This document shows, piece by piece, positions 44,193-53,860 of a stretch of DNA of 64,000 nucleotides. Source of the stretch: Elizabethkingia occulta (lineage in GTDB: Bacteria > Bacteroidota > Bacteroidia > Flavobacteriales > Weeksellaceae); assembly GCF_002023715.1 (NCBI RefSeq), contig NZ_MAHX01000005.1, positions 1-64,000 of the forward strand. The letters are read 5' to 3'. The position numbers and the translations under genes are program-made. The notes under the pieces were generated by a model. The model made no database searches and had not been told where the DNA came from. It saw nothing but the letters and a program-made list of their open reading frames with translations. Each line of letters starts with the position of its first letter. Position 1 is the stretch's first letter.

Positions 44193-44550
44193 TTAAATAG
44201 AGTATTTTTATAGTGAAACAATCCCTCCTTATTCTACTTCTTTTCAGCTTGTAAACAACAGACATTATCAATAATGAATATGGGAATATATAGAAAATAA
44301 TATTTATAAAACAGCAAAGGCATATATAGCTATAAAAATAGCGGTCAGAAAATTCTTATAATGCTTGCTTACCTTCAACTCTTGGGGTTTGTTATCCGTT
44401 AATGGATGATTAGAGACTTCAATTTTACAAATTTAAGAGGGATATACCAAATTAAATTTTATTAGTGGGGCTATTTCAGGGGATTTATCGAGCATGAAAA
44501 TTAAATATAATCCGGATAAATTATAAAAATTGAATTAACTTTTATAAACA

Positions 44551-44585
44551 AAAGCATTGCAGACTAAAGCCGCCTGCAATGCTTT
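44551..44585 (-). terminator. Terminator of the siderophore operon
   Basis: AAAGCATTGCAG (44551-44562) pairs with CTGCAATGCTTT (44574-44585). On the minus strand a T-rich tract follows. Confidence 0.75.
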
Positions 44586-44616
44586 CTTAGATATTTCAAT
44601 TATTTTGGGTAGTGTA

Positions 44617-46431
44617 TTACACCAATTCTCTTTTATAAATATGAATTGGATTATCCAGCATCCCTACAAACTGCAAACTATTAATTGGGTCTTCAAGGTT
44701 TACCATTTGTTTATTGTTTTTTATTTGTAAACGGTTCAAACAGCATCTTTTAAATTGTGGCTCGAATATATCGTATTTTTCAAATTTCTCTCTCAGATGG
44801 GGTCTTTCTTCCTGATATGCTATAATCTTATCAGCAACCAGCCTCCAGAAATCTTCATCTTTGAAGTCTGCCTGATCATGGAGAAGAGCAGATAAATACC
44901 TCAGGAAGCAGTCGAATACATCCGTGAAAATATAAGTAAGTTTAAAATCGTCCGGAACTTTTATACCAATACGGCTGGTTTCACCCGGAAGTTTGATATC
45001 TCCGTTTAATACCGCAATCTCTTCTGCTATATCCTTCATAATAATCTTTACCGGAGTGTAATTTTCCATAATCAGAATCAGATTCTCTCCGTGTGGCATG
45101 TATACAAGATCGTATTCATAGAAACTATGTATTAAAGGCATCAGATAAAGATCGAGGTACTTGCTTACCCATTCTTCAGCTGTAAGACCTGATTTTTCAA
45201 TTAACTCAGCAGCCAGAGAATAACCATTGTTATCGAAATGAAGCAGAGCAGCCATTGTCATAAGACGCTGATTTTCGTTAATAAATGGTATTGGGCTTTC
45301 CCGCCATAATGCTGCCAGCATTTTGGTATAAGGTGTATTATTATTCTGAAGTGCTTTTTCATAATACTCACTTCGGTAACCTATTGCTGCTAATTCTTTC
45401 AGAATAATAAAGCCTTTTTCCTGAAGGTATGCATCACTTTTTACCAAATCGTCTACCCACTGATTAATAGCCGGAGTAGCTTTCATGTAATAAGGTGAAA
45501 GTCCTCTCATAAAGCCCATATTTAAAACAGACATAGCTGTTTTTACATAAAATTTATCAGGATTGCTTGTATTGAAAAAAGTACGGATAGACTGTTGTGC
45601 ACGGTATAGGTCTTCTGCTTCACCTAGTAATACAATATTTTGCAAAGCTATTTCGGAAGAGAAAGTCGGATTCATTTTATTATACCATTGCCACGGATGG
45701 ATAGGCATGTAATAAAATTCTTCAGCATTAAGATCCAGATCTTTTAGCTTTTGACTGAATTTCACTAATGTTTCGGATGAAAGTTCTTGATTCATCAACT
45801 CATCATAGCTAAGGCTTTCAATAATTGAAAAATTGCAACGATCTTTTTTTACAGCAATCCATAACAAGCGAAGTTCATTTTGTGATTCTGGAGCATATTT
45901 GTAATAATCGTCCGCATCAAAGCCAATTCTTCCGTTGTTGGCAATAAAAGTGGGATGTCCGGTTGTAGAACCTTCTATGGTCTGATAGTCTGCGTCTGCC
46001 AGAATACACGAATTGTTTTCACGATTCATTACCTGTGCTCTGGCATATAATGTACTAATCAGTTCTTCTATGTAAACCGGAAGAATCTCTTTAGAAAATT
46101 CCAGCTCTTCTTTGAAATCCACGATGAGGTGTATAAGATCTAACGGAACTTCTTTTCCGTTATGTGTCTTTTTTATTGAGTGTACATCTATAGACCAATG
46201 ATCCAATATCCGCTTCTGTGCCTTGAAGGTATAAATTATTTCTCCTTCCGCGTGTTGAGCAGGAAGCTGATAGTAACCCCATCCATCCTTTTCATAGATT
46301 AATTGTGGTTTAATAATCATTTCATGGGCAAACTCAGCCAATGCTTTCTGAATAAGATATAGATTTGCCTTGGCCCAGCTTTCCGGGGTAAGGTGTTCTA
46401 TTGTTTTTTCGGGACTTATTATTTGGTTCAT
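44617..46431 (-). CDS. IucA/IucC-family NIS siderophore synthetase (DesD-like)
   Basis: A protein of 604 residues, the ATP-dependent ligase of NRPS-independent siderophore assembly. Landmarks include GHPTFIANNGRIGFDADDYYKYAPE (ATP-site region), HPWQWYN, and MPHGENLILIMENYTPVKIIMKDIAEE (catalytic His and metal region), with a C-terminal ferric-reductase-like tail RCCLNRLQ. It would join and close N-hydroxy-N-acyl diamine units into a hydroxamate siderophore such as a desferrioxamine or bisucaberin. Last gene of the four-gene operon, starting in an ATGA overlap with the acyltransferase gene. The exact product cannot be read from sequence. Confidence 0.9.
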   Translation of the reverse strand: MNQIISPEKTIEHLTPESWAKANLYLIQKALAEFAHEMIIKPQLIYEKDGWGYYQLPAQHAEGEIIYTFKAQKRILDHWSIDVHSIKKTHNGKEVPLDLIHLIVDFKEELEFSKEILPVYIEELISTLYARAQVMNRENNSCILADADYQTIEGSTTGHPTFIANNGRIGFDADDYYKYAPESQNELRLLWIAVKKDRCNFSIIESLSYDELMNQELSSETLVKFSQKLKDLDLNAEEFYYMPIHPWQWYNKMNPTFSSEIALQNIVLLGEAEDLYRAQQSIRTFFNTSNPDKFYVKTAMSVLNMGFMRGLSPYYMKATPAINQWVDDLVKSDAYLQEKGFIILKELAAIGYRSEYYEKALQNNNTPYTKMLAALWRESPIPFINENQRLMTMAALLHFDNNGYSLAAELIEKSGLTAEEWVSKYLDLYLMPLIHSFYEYDLVYMPHGENLILIMENYTPVKIIMKDIAEEIAVLNGDIKLPGETSRIGIKVPDDFKLTYIFTDVFDCFLRYLSALLHDQADFKDEDFWRLVADKIIAYQEERPHLREKFEKYDIFEPQFKRCCLNRLQIKNNKQMVNLEDPINSLQFVGMLDNPIHIYKRELV

Positions 46432-47012
46432 ACTATTTGATTTTGTAGGGCATTTTTAAATTGTTCTCTGGTGCAAAATTCCAGATATGCTTCTTTTTCC
46501 AGTAGTTGTATTTTTTTGTAGCGCGTAAATCCGGCTTTTCGGTTTAGTTTGTGGACTTTCTCATTTCTGACATCCGGTTCCACTACAACACGTTCAATTC
46601 TAAGATCGGAGAATAAAAACTCCATGATGGTCTGAAATACACTCCATGTGAAAGATTTTATTTTTTTGTCTGGAGGTGCCACCAATATATGCATACCACA
46701 ATCTGAATCTTCAACGTTGTAAAATTTGCTCAGGACATGTTTTGGATGATAGCATTCCAGTAAAAAACAAGGCTCACCTTCAAAATATCCCATACAGATG
46801 TAATAATCCTTTTGTGCCAAAAGATATTCATAGGCTTCATAGACTTGCTCAGTAGTTGTATCAAGCATTTGCCAGTATTCAGCATATTCCTGATTTACCC
46901 AATTATGAATAACAGGAACATGCTCATCCAGATCCAGAGGAAAAAGTTCAAAGTTGCCCAATCCTTCTATATTTTTTGAAAAACAGGTTTTACTTTGAAA
47001 TACTGGTCTCAT
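46428..47012 (-). CDS. Siderophore GNAT acyltransferase (DesC/IucB-like)
   Basis: A protein of 194 residues of the IucB/AlcB/DesC acyltransferase family: FELFPLDLDEHVPVIHNWVNQEYAEYWQM near the N-terminus, then GEPCFLLECYHPKHVL and VVVEPDVRNEKVHKLNRKAGF, the acyl-CoA-binding end. It should acylate an N-hydroxylated diamine, using acetyl- or succinyl-CoA, before ligation. It overlaps the upstream monooxygenase gene by 23 bp and the downstream synthetase by 4 bp, so the cluster is tightly coupled. Confidence 0.9.
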   Translation of the reverse strand: MRPVFQSKTCFSKNIEGLGNFELFPLDLDEHVPVIHNWVNQEYAEYWQMLDTTTEQVYEAYEYLLAQKDYYICMGYFEGEPCFLLECYHPKHVLSKFYNVEDSDCGMHILVAPPDKKIKSFTWSVFQTIMEFLFSDLRIERVVVEPDVRNEKVHKLNRKAGFTRYKKIQLLEKEAYLEFCTREQFKNALQNQIV

Positions 47013-48324
47013 ATTGTTGTGCTTTGGTTAGGTTTTCATATACTCCGAATTTTTGGAACGCAATCTGCTGCTCCACTTGATAAATATCCCTGCCGGTAAT
47101 TTCTCTCAGGATATAGGAATTTCTGTAGCATCCCATACCTAAATCAGGTGTTACAAAGCCATGAGTTTCCAACTCTGCATTCTGGACAAAGATCTCATTA
47201 GCATTTTTATCAATGCTGTAATTACGCTGTACATTGAACTTTTCAGTGGATTTCCAGTCTATTCGATCATTAATGCCGTCTAAGAAAGCTGGCAACCGGT
47301 ATTTGTAACCTGTACACAGCACCAATCCATCGGTTTCAAAATGGAAGCTTTCCTCCTGTTCGGAATGATAAAATTCTAAATCAATAATTCCTTGCTTGGT
47401 GTATTTGGCTCCTACACATTCTGAATTGGTTAATAGATTGGTTTTGAAATCAGCAGTCAGTCTTTTGGTATAGAGCAAATCAAAAATATCATTGATCAGA
47501 CTTTCGTTGATCCCTTTGTAAAGAGAATTTTGATTTTTTAATAAAGCTTTTCTTTTTTCAGCAGGGAGACTGTAGAAATAATCAACATATTCAGGAGAAG
47601 TTAGCTCCAGAGTAAGCTTGTTATATTCCATCTGGAAGAAATGAGTGGAGCGTGTAATCCAGTTGAGCTCATATCCGTAAACATCTATTTCCTGTAACAG
47701 ATCATAATATATTTCGGCAGCACTTTGACCACTTCCTATAATGGTAATTGCTTTTCGTGACTGGAGTTCTTTCTTTTTATAAAGATATTCAGATGAATGT
47801 GCTGCGAGATCTTTTACCGGATGAAAAAATGAAGGCATATACGGAGTTGTTCCTGTACCCAGAACGATTTTTCTTGTTCTGTAACTCTCTACAGTATCTT
47901 CTGTTTTGTTGTATACTTTTACCAGATAATTTCCTTGTTCCTCATCGTACATAATATCTTCTACATTATGGCTGAATCGTAGATTATCCAACTTTTCTAT
48001 AGCCCACTGGCAGTACTGATTATATTCGTTTCTTAGCAGGTAGAAGTTCTCACGGATATAGAAAGAATAGATTCTTCCTTTTTCCTTTATATAATTGAGG
48101 AAGGTAAATTCGCTGGTAGGATCAGCCATTGTTACCAGGTCGGCCATGAATGGTATCTGCAGCGTTGTGTCCTGCATCATCATACCTGGGTGCCAGTCGA
48201 AACGATCGCTGCGGTCGAAAAACAAAGTATTAAGATCTTTTACAGGGCTTGCAAGACAGGCCATACTGAGATTGAATGGGCCTATTCCTATTCCTATGAT
48301 GTCATATATTTTTTCCTGGGTCAT
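46990..48324 (-). CDS. Diamine/lysine N-monooxygenase (DesB/IucD-like)
   Basis: A protein of 444 residues, flavin-dependent N-hydroxylating monooxygenase. The FAD site is GIGIGPFNLSMACLA at the N-terminus (GxGxxN variant typical of this family), the NADPH site is TIIGSGQSAAEIYYDLL near residue 195, and the C-terminal substrate motif is CTGYKYRLPAFL. Given the decarboxylase encoded 14 bp upstream, the substrate is probably cadaverine or putrescine rather than lysine. Second gene of the operon. Confidence 0.9.
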   Translation of the reverse strand: MTQEKIYDIIGIGIGPFNLSMACLASPVKDLNTLFFDRSDRFDWHPGMMMQDTTLQIPFMADLVTMADPTSEFTFLNYIKEKGRIYSFYIRENFYLLRNEYNQYCQWAIEKLDNLRFSHNVEDIMYDEEQGNYLVKVYNKTEDTVESYRTRKIVLGTGTTPYMPSFFHPVKDLAAHSSEYLYKKKELQSRKAITIIGSGQSAAEIYYDLLQEIDVYGYELNWITRSTHFFQMEYNKLTLELTSPEYVDYFYSLPAEKRKALLKNQNSLYKGINESLINDIFDLLYTKRLTADFKTNLLTNSECVGAKYTKQGIIDLEFYHSEQEESFHFETDGLVLCTGYKYRLPAFLDGINDRIDWKSTEKFNVQRNYSIDKNANEIFVQNAELETHGFVTPDLGMGCYRNSYILREITGRDIYQVEQQIAFQKFGVYENLTKAQQYETSISK

Positions 48325-48338
48325 GATTTGGTGGTATT

Positions 48339-49871
48339 TTATATAAGGTTTTTAGATTGTTCCTCTCCTATTTCCTGGATCAGATTTATTATTTTTTGTA
48401 TTTCATCAATTGTGGTCATGGGATTTAAAAGTGTAAACTTCAGATAGAATTGTTTGTTGACCTTAGTTCCGGCTACCATCGCTTTGCCACTGTCGAAGAC
48501 TGCCTGCTTTATTTTCTGATTTAGTTCTGTTAATCTATCTTCAGGAAAACCCGGCGGAGCATATCGGAAAACCAGAGCACTGATTTCGGGGCTGTTCAGA
48601 GTTTCGAAATTTTCATATTCATTTAACAGATAATAAACTTCTTTTGTTAGGTCAATAATCTCATCTATATAGCTGCCTAGCTTTTCCTCTCCAACAGTTC
48701 TCAGTGTAAACCAGAATTTCAGCGCATCAAATCTTCTTGTCGTTTGCAACGATTTTTTTACCAGATTCGGAACACCCGAAGTTTCCTGATCTTTTGGATT
48801 TAGATAATCTGCGTAGTACTGAATGAAACTAACATTGTTATGATCACGCATCAAAAACATACTGGCACTTATTGGCTGAAAGAATGTTTTGTGCAAGTCA
48901 ATTGTACAAGAGTCAGCGTTTTCCAAACCATTTAGTTTACTGCGGTGCTGATTGCTTAGTAATAAACCTCCACCGTATGCTGCATCTACATGGAACCACA
49001 TTCCGTTTTCCTGAGCAATTCTGCTGATTTCCGGAAGCGGATCTATAGATCCAAAGTCTGTTGTTCCGGCTGTACCTACAATCGCAATAGGTAAGTTGCC
49101 TTTTCCTCTTTCTTCATACAAGAGTTCTTCCAGTTTTCGGATGTCCATTTTATAATCCTGATCTACCGGGACACTGATAATCGCATCTTTACCAAGTCCC
49201 AGTATGCTGGCTCCTTTGTTTAAGCTAAAGTGACTTTTTTCTGAGCAGAATATTCTGAATTTTTTTGCTTCTGTAGGAAGACCATGCTGATCAGGTATGA
49301 TATTATAATTTTTCTTGATATAGGCATCTCTTGCAATTAATAATGCCATTAGGTTGGACTGTGTTCCTCCGCTGGTAAAGACTCCGTCGAAGCCTTCAGG
49401 ATACTTCATTTTTTTTCCCATCCATTCAATAAGACGAAGTTCTATCGTCGTGGCACCAAGACTCTGATCCCAGGTATCCATGGAACTATTGATGGAACTG
49501 ATAATCATCTCTGCTGCCAGTGTTGGAATTAATATTGGACAGTTAAGATGTGCGACATAAGAACTGTGATGGAATGCAGTGGCATCATTGATGTAGATAT
49601 CACATAATTCGGAGAGACATTCTTTTACAGATATTGTTTCGTCGCTGTTAATATCTACAAGATTCATTTTGCTTTTATTACGCTGAACAGAAGTGTCTCC
49701 TAATGGCGTCTGTCGGGTTTGCAAAAAATTGGTGATTACCTCCAGTGTGTCTTGTACTGTTTTCTGGTAGTAGTTTATATTTTCGGGTGTCCCATGGAAG
49801 ATATCCATGTATTCGGAGCTGCCCCCTTTCAATACCTTTCGATAAGGTACTGTTTCGAATTTTGTTTCCAT
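48339..49871 (-). CDS. PLP-dependent amino-acid decarboxylase of the siderophore operon (DesA-like)
   Basis: A protein of 510 residues of the group II PLP decarboxylases. HVDAAYGGG has D296 for the pyridine nitrogen, and the Schiff-base lysine is K328 in TIDLHKTFFQP; TSGGTQSNLMALLIARD binds phosphate. In this operon it probably turns lysine into cadaverine, or ornithine into putrescine, to feed the N-monooxygenase; diaminobutyrate decarboxylase is an alternative by homology. First gene of the operon, with a -7 element and a possible iron box directly upstream. Confidence 0.9.
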   Translation of the reverse strand: METKFETVPYRKVLKGGSSEYMDIFHGTPENINYYQKTVQDTLEVITNFLQTRQTPLGDTSVQRNKSKMNLVDINSDETISVKECLSELCDIYINDATAFHHSSYVAHLNCPILIPTLAAEMIISSINSSMDTWDQSLGATTIELRLIEWMGKKMKYPEGFDGVFTSGGTQSNLMALLIARDAYIKKNYNIIPDQHGLPTEAKKFRIFCSEKSHFSLNKGASILGLGKDAIISVPVDQDYKMDIRKLEELLYEERGKGNLPIAIVGTAGTTDFGSIDPLPEISRIAQENGMWFHVDAAYGGGLLLSNQHRSKLNGLENADSCTIDLHKTFFQPISASMFLMRDHNNVSFIQYYADYLNPKDQETSGVPNLVKKSLQTTRRFDALKFWFTLRTVGEEKLGSYIDEIIDLTKEVYYLLNEYENFETLNSPEISALVFRYAPPGFPEDRLTELNQKIKQAVFDSGKAMVAGTKVNKQFYLKFTLLNPMTTIDEIQKIINLIQEIGEEQSKNLI

Positions 49872-49902
49872 AATGTCTGATTTGGTATAAAAATTATCAG
49901 AC

Positions 49903-49933
49903 CAAATTTATGTTATTTTTATTTAATCTAAAT
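49903..49933 (-). promoter_or_regulatory. Siderophore operon promoter with candidate iron-repressor box
   Basis: On the minus strand TAAATTTG (complement of 49903-49910) fits the -7 consensus, 31 bp before the start codon. ATTTAATCTAAAT (49921-49933) is a palindrome with arms ATTTA and TAAAT lying over the -33 region, a plausible Fur-type operator. No -33 TTG is visible, as often at regulated promoters. The iron box is inferred from position and pathway. Confidence 0.45.
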
Positions 49934-49997
49934 TAATATAAAGTTATGATTTTTGTCACTATGTTAATTAAAATATATCAATAAGTATAGAAATAAA

Positions 49998-50015
49998 GGC
50001 CTCTGAAAAGAGGCC
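49998..50015 (-). terminator. Terminator of the phosphorylase operon
   Basis: GGCCTCT (49998-50004) pairs with AGAGGCC (50009-50015) around a 4-nt loop. On the minus strand it is followed by TTTATTTCT. Confidence 0.75.
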
Positions 50016-50062
50016 CTAACTAGGAATATGAATGAAAAGTAAGTAAATTATGTAATTCAGTT

Positions 50063-51244
50063 TCAGCTTTTAGCAGACAAATTGTTTCGGATAATAGTAT
50101 TGAGTGTTTCAACGGATGTTGCCGATCTGAAGCCATCTTCCGGAGTATTGATTACGTAATCCATCAGTTTCTCTATGGTGGAAGTAGCAACATGCAGACG
50201 GGTATCCGATGAGGCATAATAAATAAATACAGTACCATCATTATTGACAACCCAACCATTAGAAAATACAACGTTAGAGACATCCCCTATACGCTCTTCA
50301 GCTTCAGGAGCCATAAAGTAACCTGCAGGCTTATGGATAACCTGTGTAATGTCGTCCAGGCTGGTCATAAACATATAGAGAACATAGCGCAGGCCTGCAG
50401 CTGTATTGCGTACACCATGAGCAAGATGCAGCCATCCTTTCTCTGTTTTTATCGGTGCCGGCCCCAATCCGTTTTTAGCTTCATACACGGTATGATACTT
50501 TTTTTGATCAATCAATACCTCTTCGGTTACTTCCGCATTCTCCATACTTTTGCTTAATCCCAATCCTATTCCGCCACCAGTCCCGGCTTCTATAAAGCTA
50601 TCCTGCGGGCGTGTGTAGAATGCATACTGCCCATTGACAAATTCAGGATGCAGAACAACATTGCGTTGTTGAGCCGATTTTGTTTTTAAATCTGGTAAAC
50701 GCTCCCAGCCATTTAAATCTTTAGTCCGTACAATACCACACTGTGCTATAGCAGCAGACTGATCACCCGGAATAGCTTCAGGATCTCTTCGCTCTGTACA
50801 GAATAATCCGTAGATCCAGCCATCTTCATGCTGTACAATACGCATGTCATAGATATTTGTATCTGGTATATCTGTTTCAGGGATTGTAATAGGATAATCC
50901 CGGAATCTGAAACCATCTGTACCATTATTACTTTCTGCCAGAGCGAAAAATGATTTTCTATCATTCCCTTCCACTCTTGCAATCACAATATATTTATCGT
51001 CCAGCTTCAAAGCTCCGGCATTAAATACAGCATTTATACCGAAACGTTCCATCAGATAAGGGTTTGTAGACTCATTAAAATCATACTTCCAGAAAACAGG
51101 CGCATGATCTGCAGTCAGTATAGGATTTTCGTATCTGTCGTAGACACCATTGCCCAGGGTTTGTTGTTTTATGTTTTCTTTTAAGATAAGGTTTTCATAG
51201 GCCTCGTTAAGGGCCTTTTTTCTTGTCTCGAAATATAAACTCAT
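50063..51244 (-). CDS. GH130 family glycoside phosphorylase (mannosyl-glucose phosphorylase type)
   Basis: A protein of 393 residues matching the GH130 subfamily 1 layout: RYENPILTADHAPVFWKYDFNES near the N-terminus, FNAGALKLDDKYIVIARVEGNDRKS, then DTNIYDMRIVQHEDGWIYGLFCTERRD and LGPAPIKTEKGWLHLAHGVRN. Members of this subfamily phosphorolyse 4-O-beta-mannosyl-glucose to mannose-1-phosphate and glucose in the cytosol. It is encoded after a sugar symporter (25 bp gap), which would import the disaccharide. The mannanase and epimerase seen in some such loci are absent from this window. Confidence 0.9.
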   Translation of the reverse strand: MSLYFETRKKALNEAYENLILKENIKQQTLGNGVYDRYENPILTADHAPVFWKYDFNESTNPYLMERFGINAVFNAGALKLDDKYIVIARVEGNDRKSFFALAESNNGTDGFRFRDYPITIPETDIPDTNIYDMRIVQHEDGWIYGLFCTERRDPEAIPGDQSAAIAQCGIVRTKDLNGWERLPDLKTKSAQQRNVVLHPEFVNGQYAFYTRPQDSFIEAGTGGGIGLGLSKSMENAEVTEEVLIDQKKYHTVYEAKNGLGPAPIKTEKGWLHLAHGVRNTAAGLRYVLYMFMTSLDDITQVIHKPAGYFMAPEAEERIGDVSNVVFSNGWVVNNDGTVFIYYASSDTRLHVATSTIEKLMDYVINTPEDGFRSATSVETLNTIIRNNLSAKS

Positions 51245-51269
51245 AGAATTAAGTGTAGGTTATTATTTT

Positions 51270-52649
51270 TTAGTTTCGTTTTTGTTCAAGATCCTGTTCT
51301 ATAATCTTCATTTGTTTTTCGTGTAACGGATAAAAAAGAATGAAAAGCATGGAAATAATTGCAGCAGCAGCGGGTAATAAACTTAGCATTAGTTTAATCC
51401 CTGTCTGTGCAAAGGCCGTTTGCAGAACATTCGCCTGAAATCCGAAGAATGCTAATAATGCACCGCTCGCCCATCCGCCAATAGCCCATCCTAATTTCTG
51501 AGACATTGAAGACGCTGAAAATATAAGACCTGTGGCTCTTCTGCCTTGTTTCCATTCGGAATAATCAGCAGTATCTGCGTACATAGACCACAATAAAGGA
51601 AATATACTACCAGCACATATACTGATGATAAACTGGAGAGCCAATACTCCGCTGATACTACTCTTTCCTAAAAAGTAAAAAAGTATACTGAAAATAGCAG
51701 CAAAAAGCATAGCAAAGAAAAATGTTTTCTTCTTGCCTATTTTATTGGCTACAGGGGTCGCTGCAATAACACCTATAATGTTTGCAGCCTGTCCCAGTAC
51801 AAGGTATACTGTTGTCTGGGAGATTTGCATTCCTACGAAAGAAAGTATATCTGTATCGGATTTATCCAGGTAATATTTGAAATAATAGATAGCAACTCCA
51901 TCCCTTATTGTATTGAATAATAATGTAGCAACACCAGCTCCCAATAATATCCACCAAGGCTTGTTTGCAAAAAGATCTTTAAGGTCATATTTTAGTGTGG
52001 AATTATTTTCTTTTACAGGTATTATACGTTCTTTGGTTCCTGCAAAGCACAATAAAAATAAGATTGAAGCTATAATACCAAAAACAACCATAGCATACAC
52101 CCAGCCCATTGCAAATGTAAGGGTTCCGTCTCCGAAGATCTTTACTAAAGGTTCTATCAGCCATAATGCAACAAGACTACCAATAAATGCGAAAACCATT
52201 CTGTAAGAAGCAAGTGCTGTGCGTTCTTTAGGATCTGAAGACATAACTCCGAGTAATGATGCGTATGGTACATTAATAAGAGAATAGACCATCATCATTA
52301 CCGAATAAGTAATATATGCATAAACGAGTCTGCCGTTTTCACTAAAATCCGGTCTGAAAAATGTAAAGATGCCCATTACTGCAAATGGTATAACCATCCA
52401 TACCAGAAATGGACGAAACTTTCCCCACCTTGTCGATACACGGTCTGAGATAAGTCCGACTACAGGATCGAAAAAAGCATCCCATACTTTGGTGACCAGA
52501 AACATGGTGCCGGCAGTAGCTGCCGTGATGCCAAATACATCAGTATAAAAAAAGAGTAAATACATGCTGAAAATTTTCCAGAACATGGATGATGCTGCAT
52601 CGCCTAATCCATAGGCAATCTTTTCTCTTACTTTTATTTTTTCGTTCAT
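51270..52649 (-). CDS. Sugar:cation symporter of the GPH family
   Basis: A protein of 459 residues, 12 predicted TM segments. Family landmarks are IAYGLGDAASSMFWKIFSMYLLFFYTDVFGI at the start and VWDAFFDPVVGLISDRVSTRWGKFRPFL (the GPH/MelB-like conserved loop). It should bring in a beta-mannoside disaccharide or oligosaccharide with Na+ or H+. First gene of the operon with the GH130 phosphorylase, divergent from an AraC-type regulator whose start lies 215 bp away, so the shared intergenic region is the likely control point. Confidence 0.92.
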   Translation of the reverse strand: MNEKIKVREKIAYGLGDAASSMFWKIFSMYLLFFYTDVFGITAATAGTMFLVTKVWDAFFDPVVGLISDRVSTRWGKFRPFLVWMVIPFAVMGIFTFFRPDFSENGRLVYAYITYSVMMMVYSLINVPYASLLGVMSSDPKERTALASYRMVFAFIGSLVALWLIEPLVKIFGDGTLTFAMGWVYAMVVFGIIASILFLLCFAGTKERIIPVKENNSTLKYDLKDLFANKPWWILLGAGVATLLFNTIRDGVAIYYFKYYLDKSDTDILSFVGMQISQTTVYLVLGQAANIIGVIAATPVANKIGKKKTFFFAMLFAAIFSILFYFLGKSSISGVLALQFIISICAGSIFPLLWSMYADTADYSEWKQGRRATGLIFSASSMSQKLGWAIGGWASGALLAFFGFQANVLQTAFAQTGIKLMLSLLPAAAAIISMLFILFYPLHEKQMKIIEQDLEQKRN

Positions 52650-52864
52650 GAATTAGGCTGTTATCTGGATGATAAAAATAGTACCAGAAGGAATACGAAC
52701 ATAATACTTTTTTGACATTAAATAATACAAAATAACCAATGTGTAAATAATGTTCATTGTAAATATGCATGAAAATTAAATTATTTATAATTTTAAGTTA
52801 ACAAACAGTTTTATAATTATTGATACTTTTATGACCTGCAAATTAATTACCACAGAATTTTATC

Positions 52865-53743
52865 ATGCTTAATAATCTGCTCCGAGAAATAATACCCTTA
52901 ACACCCGGTGACTGCTTCACTATTTTTACCCGCGTAAAGTCGGACTTCGACTTTCCACTCCATAGTCATGAAGAAATAGAACTAAATTTTATCCATAATG
53001 GTAAAGGAGCGAGAAGGATTATTGGAGACCATATTTCGGTAATAGATGATTACGAGCTTGTAATGATCGGTCCTAATCTTCCTCATATGTGGGAAACTTA
53101 TGAGTTTGAAGGCAAAGAAATGACGGAAGTAACAATACAGTTTCATAAGGATTTTCTGGACGAAAGATTCCTGAACCGAAATCAGATGAGTTGCATGCGA
53201 AAGATGATAGAATTATCATCCAGAGGAATATTATTTTCTAAAGAAGCAACTCAGAAAATAATGCCACGTTTGCTAAACCTAGATAAGAAGCAGGGATTTA
53301 ATTCCGTTTTGGAATTGTTATCAGTATTGCACGACCTTTCAACATCCAAAAATATGCAGACACTTTCTGATAATATCTTCTTCAATCAGGAGTCCTATAA
53401 CAGCAGACGAATTCAGAGGGTAATGGAATACGTTAATCATCACTTTCATCAGAATATTTCTTTAGGTGAAGTTTCTAAACTTGTGAATATGACGGAGATG
53501 TCTTTTAGCCGCTTTTTCAAAAGACGTACAGGTGTAACTTTTATGGACTCGTTATTAGAATGCAGGCTGGGAAATGCGTGCAGAATGCTGATAGATACAA
53601 CTCAGTCTGTTTCAGAAATTGCTTATCACTGCGGTTTTAATAATATTTCTAACTTTAACAGGCTATTCAAAAAACGAAAAGGCTGTACGCCGAAAGAGTT
53701 CAGACATGATTACAATTTTTATGGAAACCGTAAATTTATCTGA
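52865..53743 (+). CDS. AraC-family regulator with N-terminal cupin
   Basis: A protein of 292 residues. The N-terminal cupin (about 15-110) has FDFPLHSHEEIELNFIHNG, and the C-terminal AraC domain (about 190-285) has VSKLVNMTEMSFSRFFKRRTGVTFMDSLL and VSEIAYHCGFNNISNFNRLFKKRKGCTPKEFR. Sugar-sensing AraC proteins of this form often activate transport and phosphorylase operons. It is divergent from the symporter/GH130 operon, so it probably controls that operon in response to the imported mannoside. Confidence 0.9.
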   Translation: MLNNLLREIIPLTPGDCFTIFTRVKSDFDFPLHSHEEIELNFIHNGKGARRIIGDHISVIDDYELVMIGPNLPHMWETYEFEGKEMTEVTIQFHKDFLDERFLNRNQMSCMRKMIELSSRGILFSKEATQKIMPRLLNLDKKQGFNSVLELLSVLHDLSTSKNMQTLSDNIFFNQESYNSRRIQRVMEYVNHHFHQNISLGEVSKLVNMTEMSFSRFFKRRTGVTFMDSLLECRLGNACRMLIDTTQSVSEIAYHCGFNNISNFNRLFKKRKGCTPKEFRHDYNFYGNRKFI

Positions 53744-53860
53744 CTCTTTTTATGGCGTTTAAACAAATTAAACTTTTCTATTTCTCCCTATTGATTGGGT
53801 ATTTCGGATTTTTTGGTATTTTTAGGACTTTAATTAATATTCGCAATATATAATCATTTA

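Larger units (their letters stand above)
43344..44616. other. Gene-free region of mobile-element debris
   Basis: About 1.27 kb with no convincing gene. It begins with a possible decayed island-repeat tail (ATTAAATAGAGCAGTGGAG, 43383-43401). It then shows repeated scraps of the kind GCGAATTGCGAAGCAATCACGA (in part) near 43693 and a related one near 43535. A hairpin has arms AAAAATGCCAA (43828-43838) and TTGGCATTTTT (43858-43868). Short frames at 43671-43856 and 43761-44060 lack domains and I do not call them. The 3' 400 bp are plain AT-rich DNA. Confidence 0.55.
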
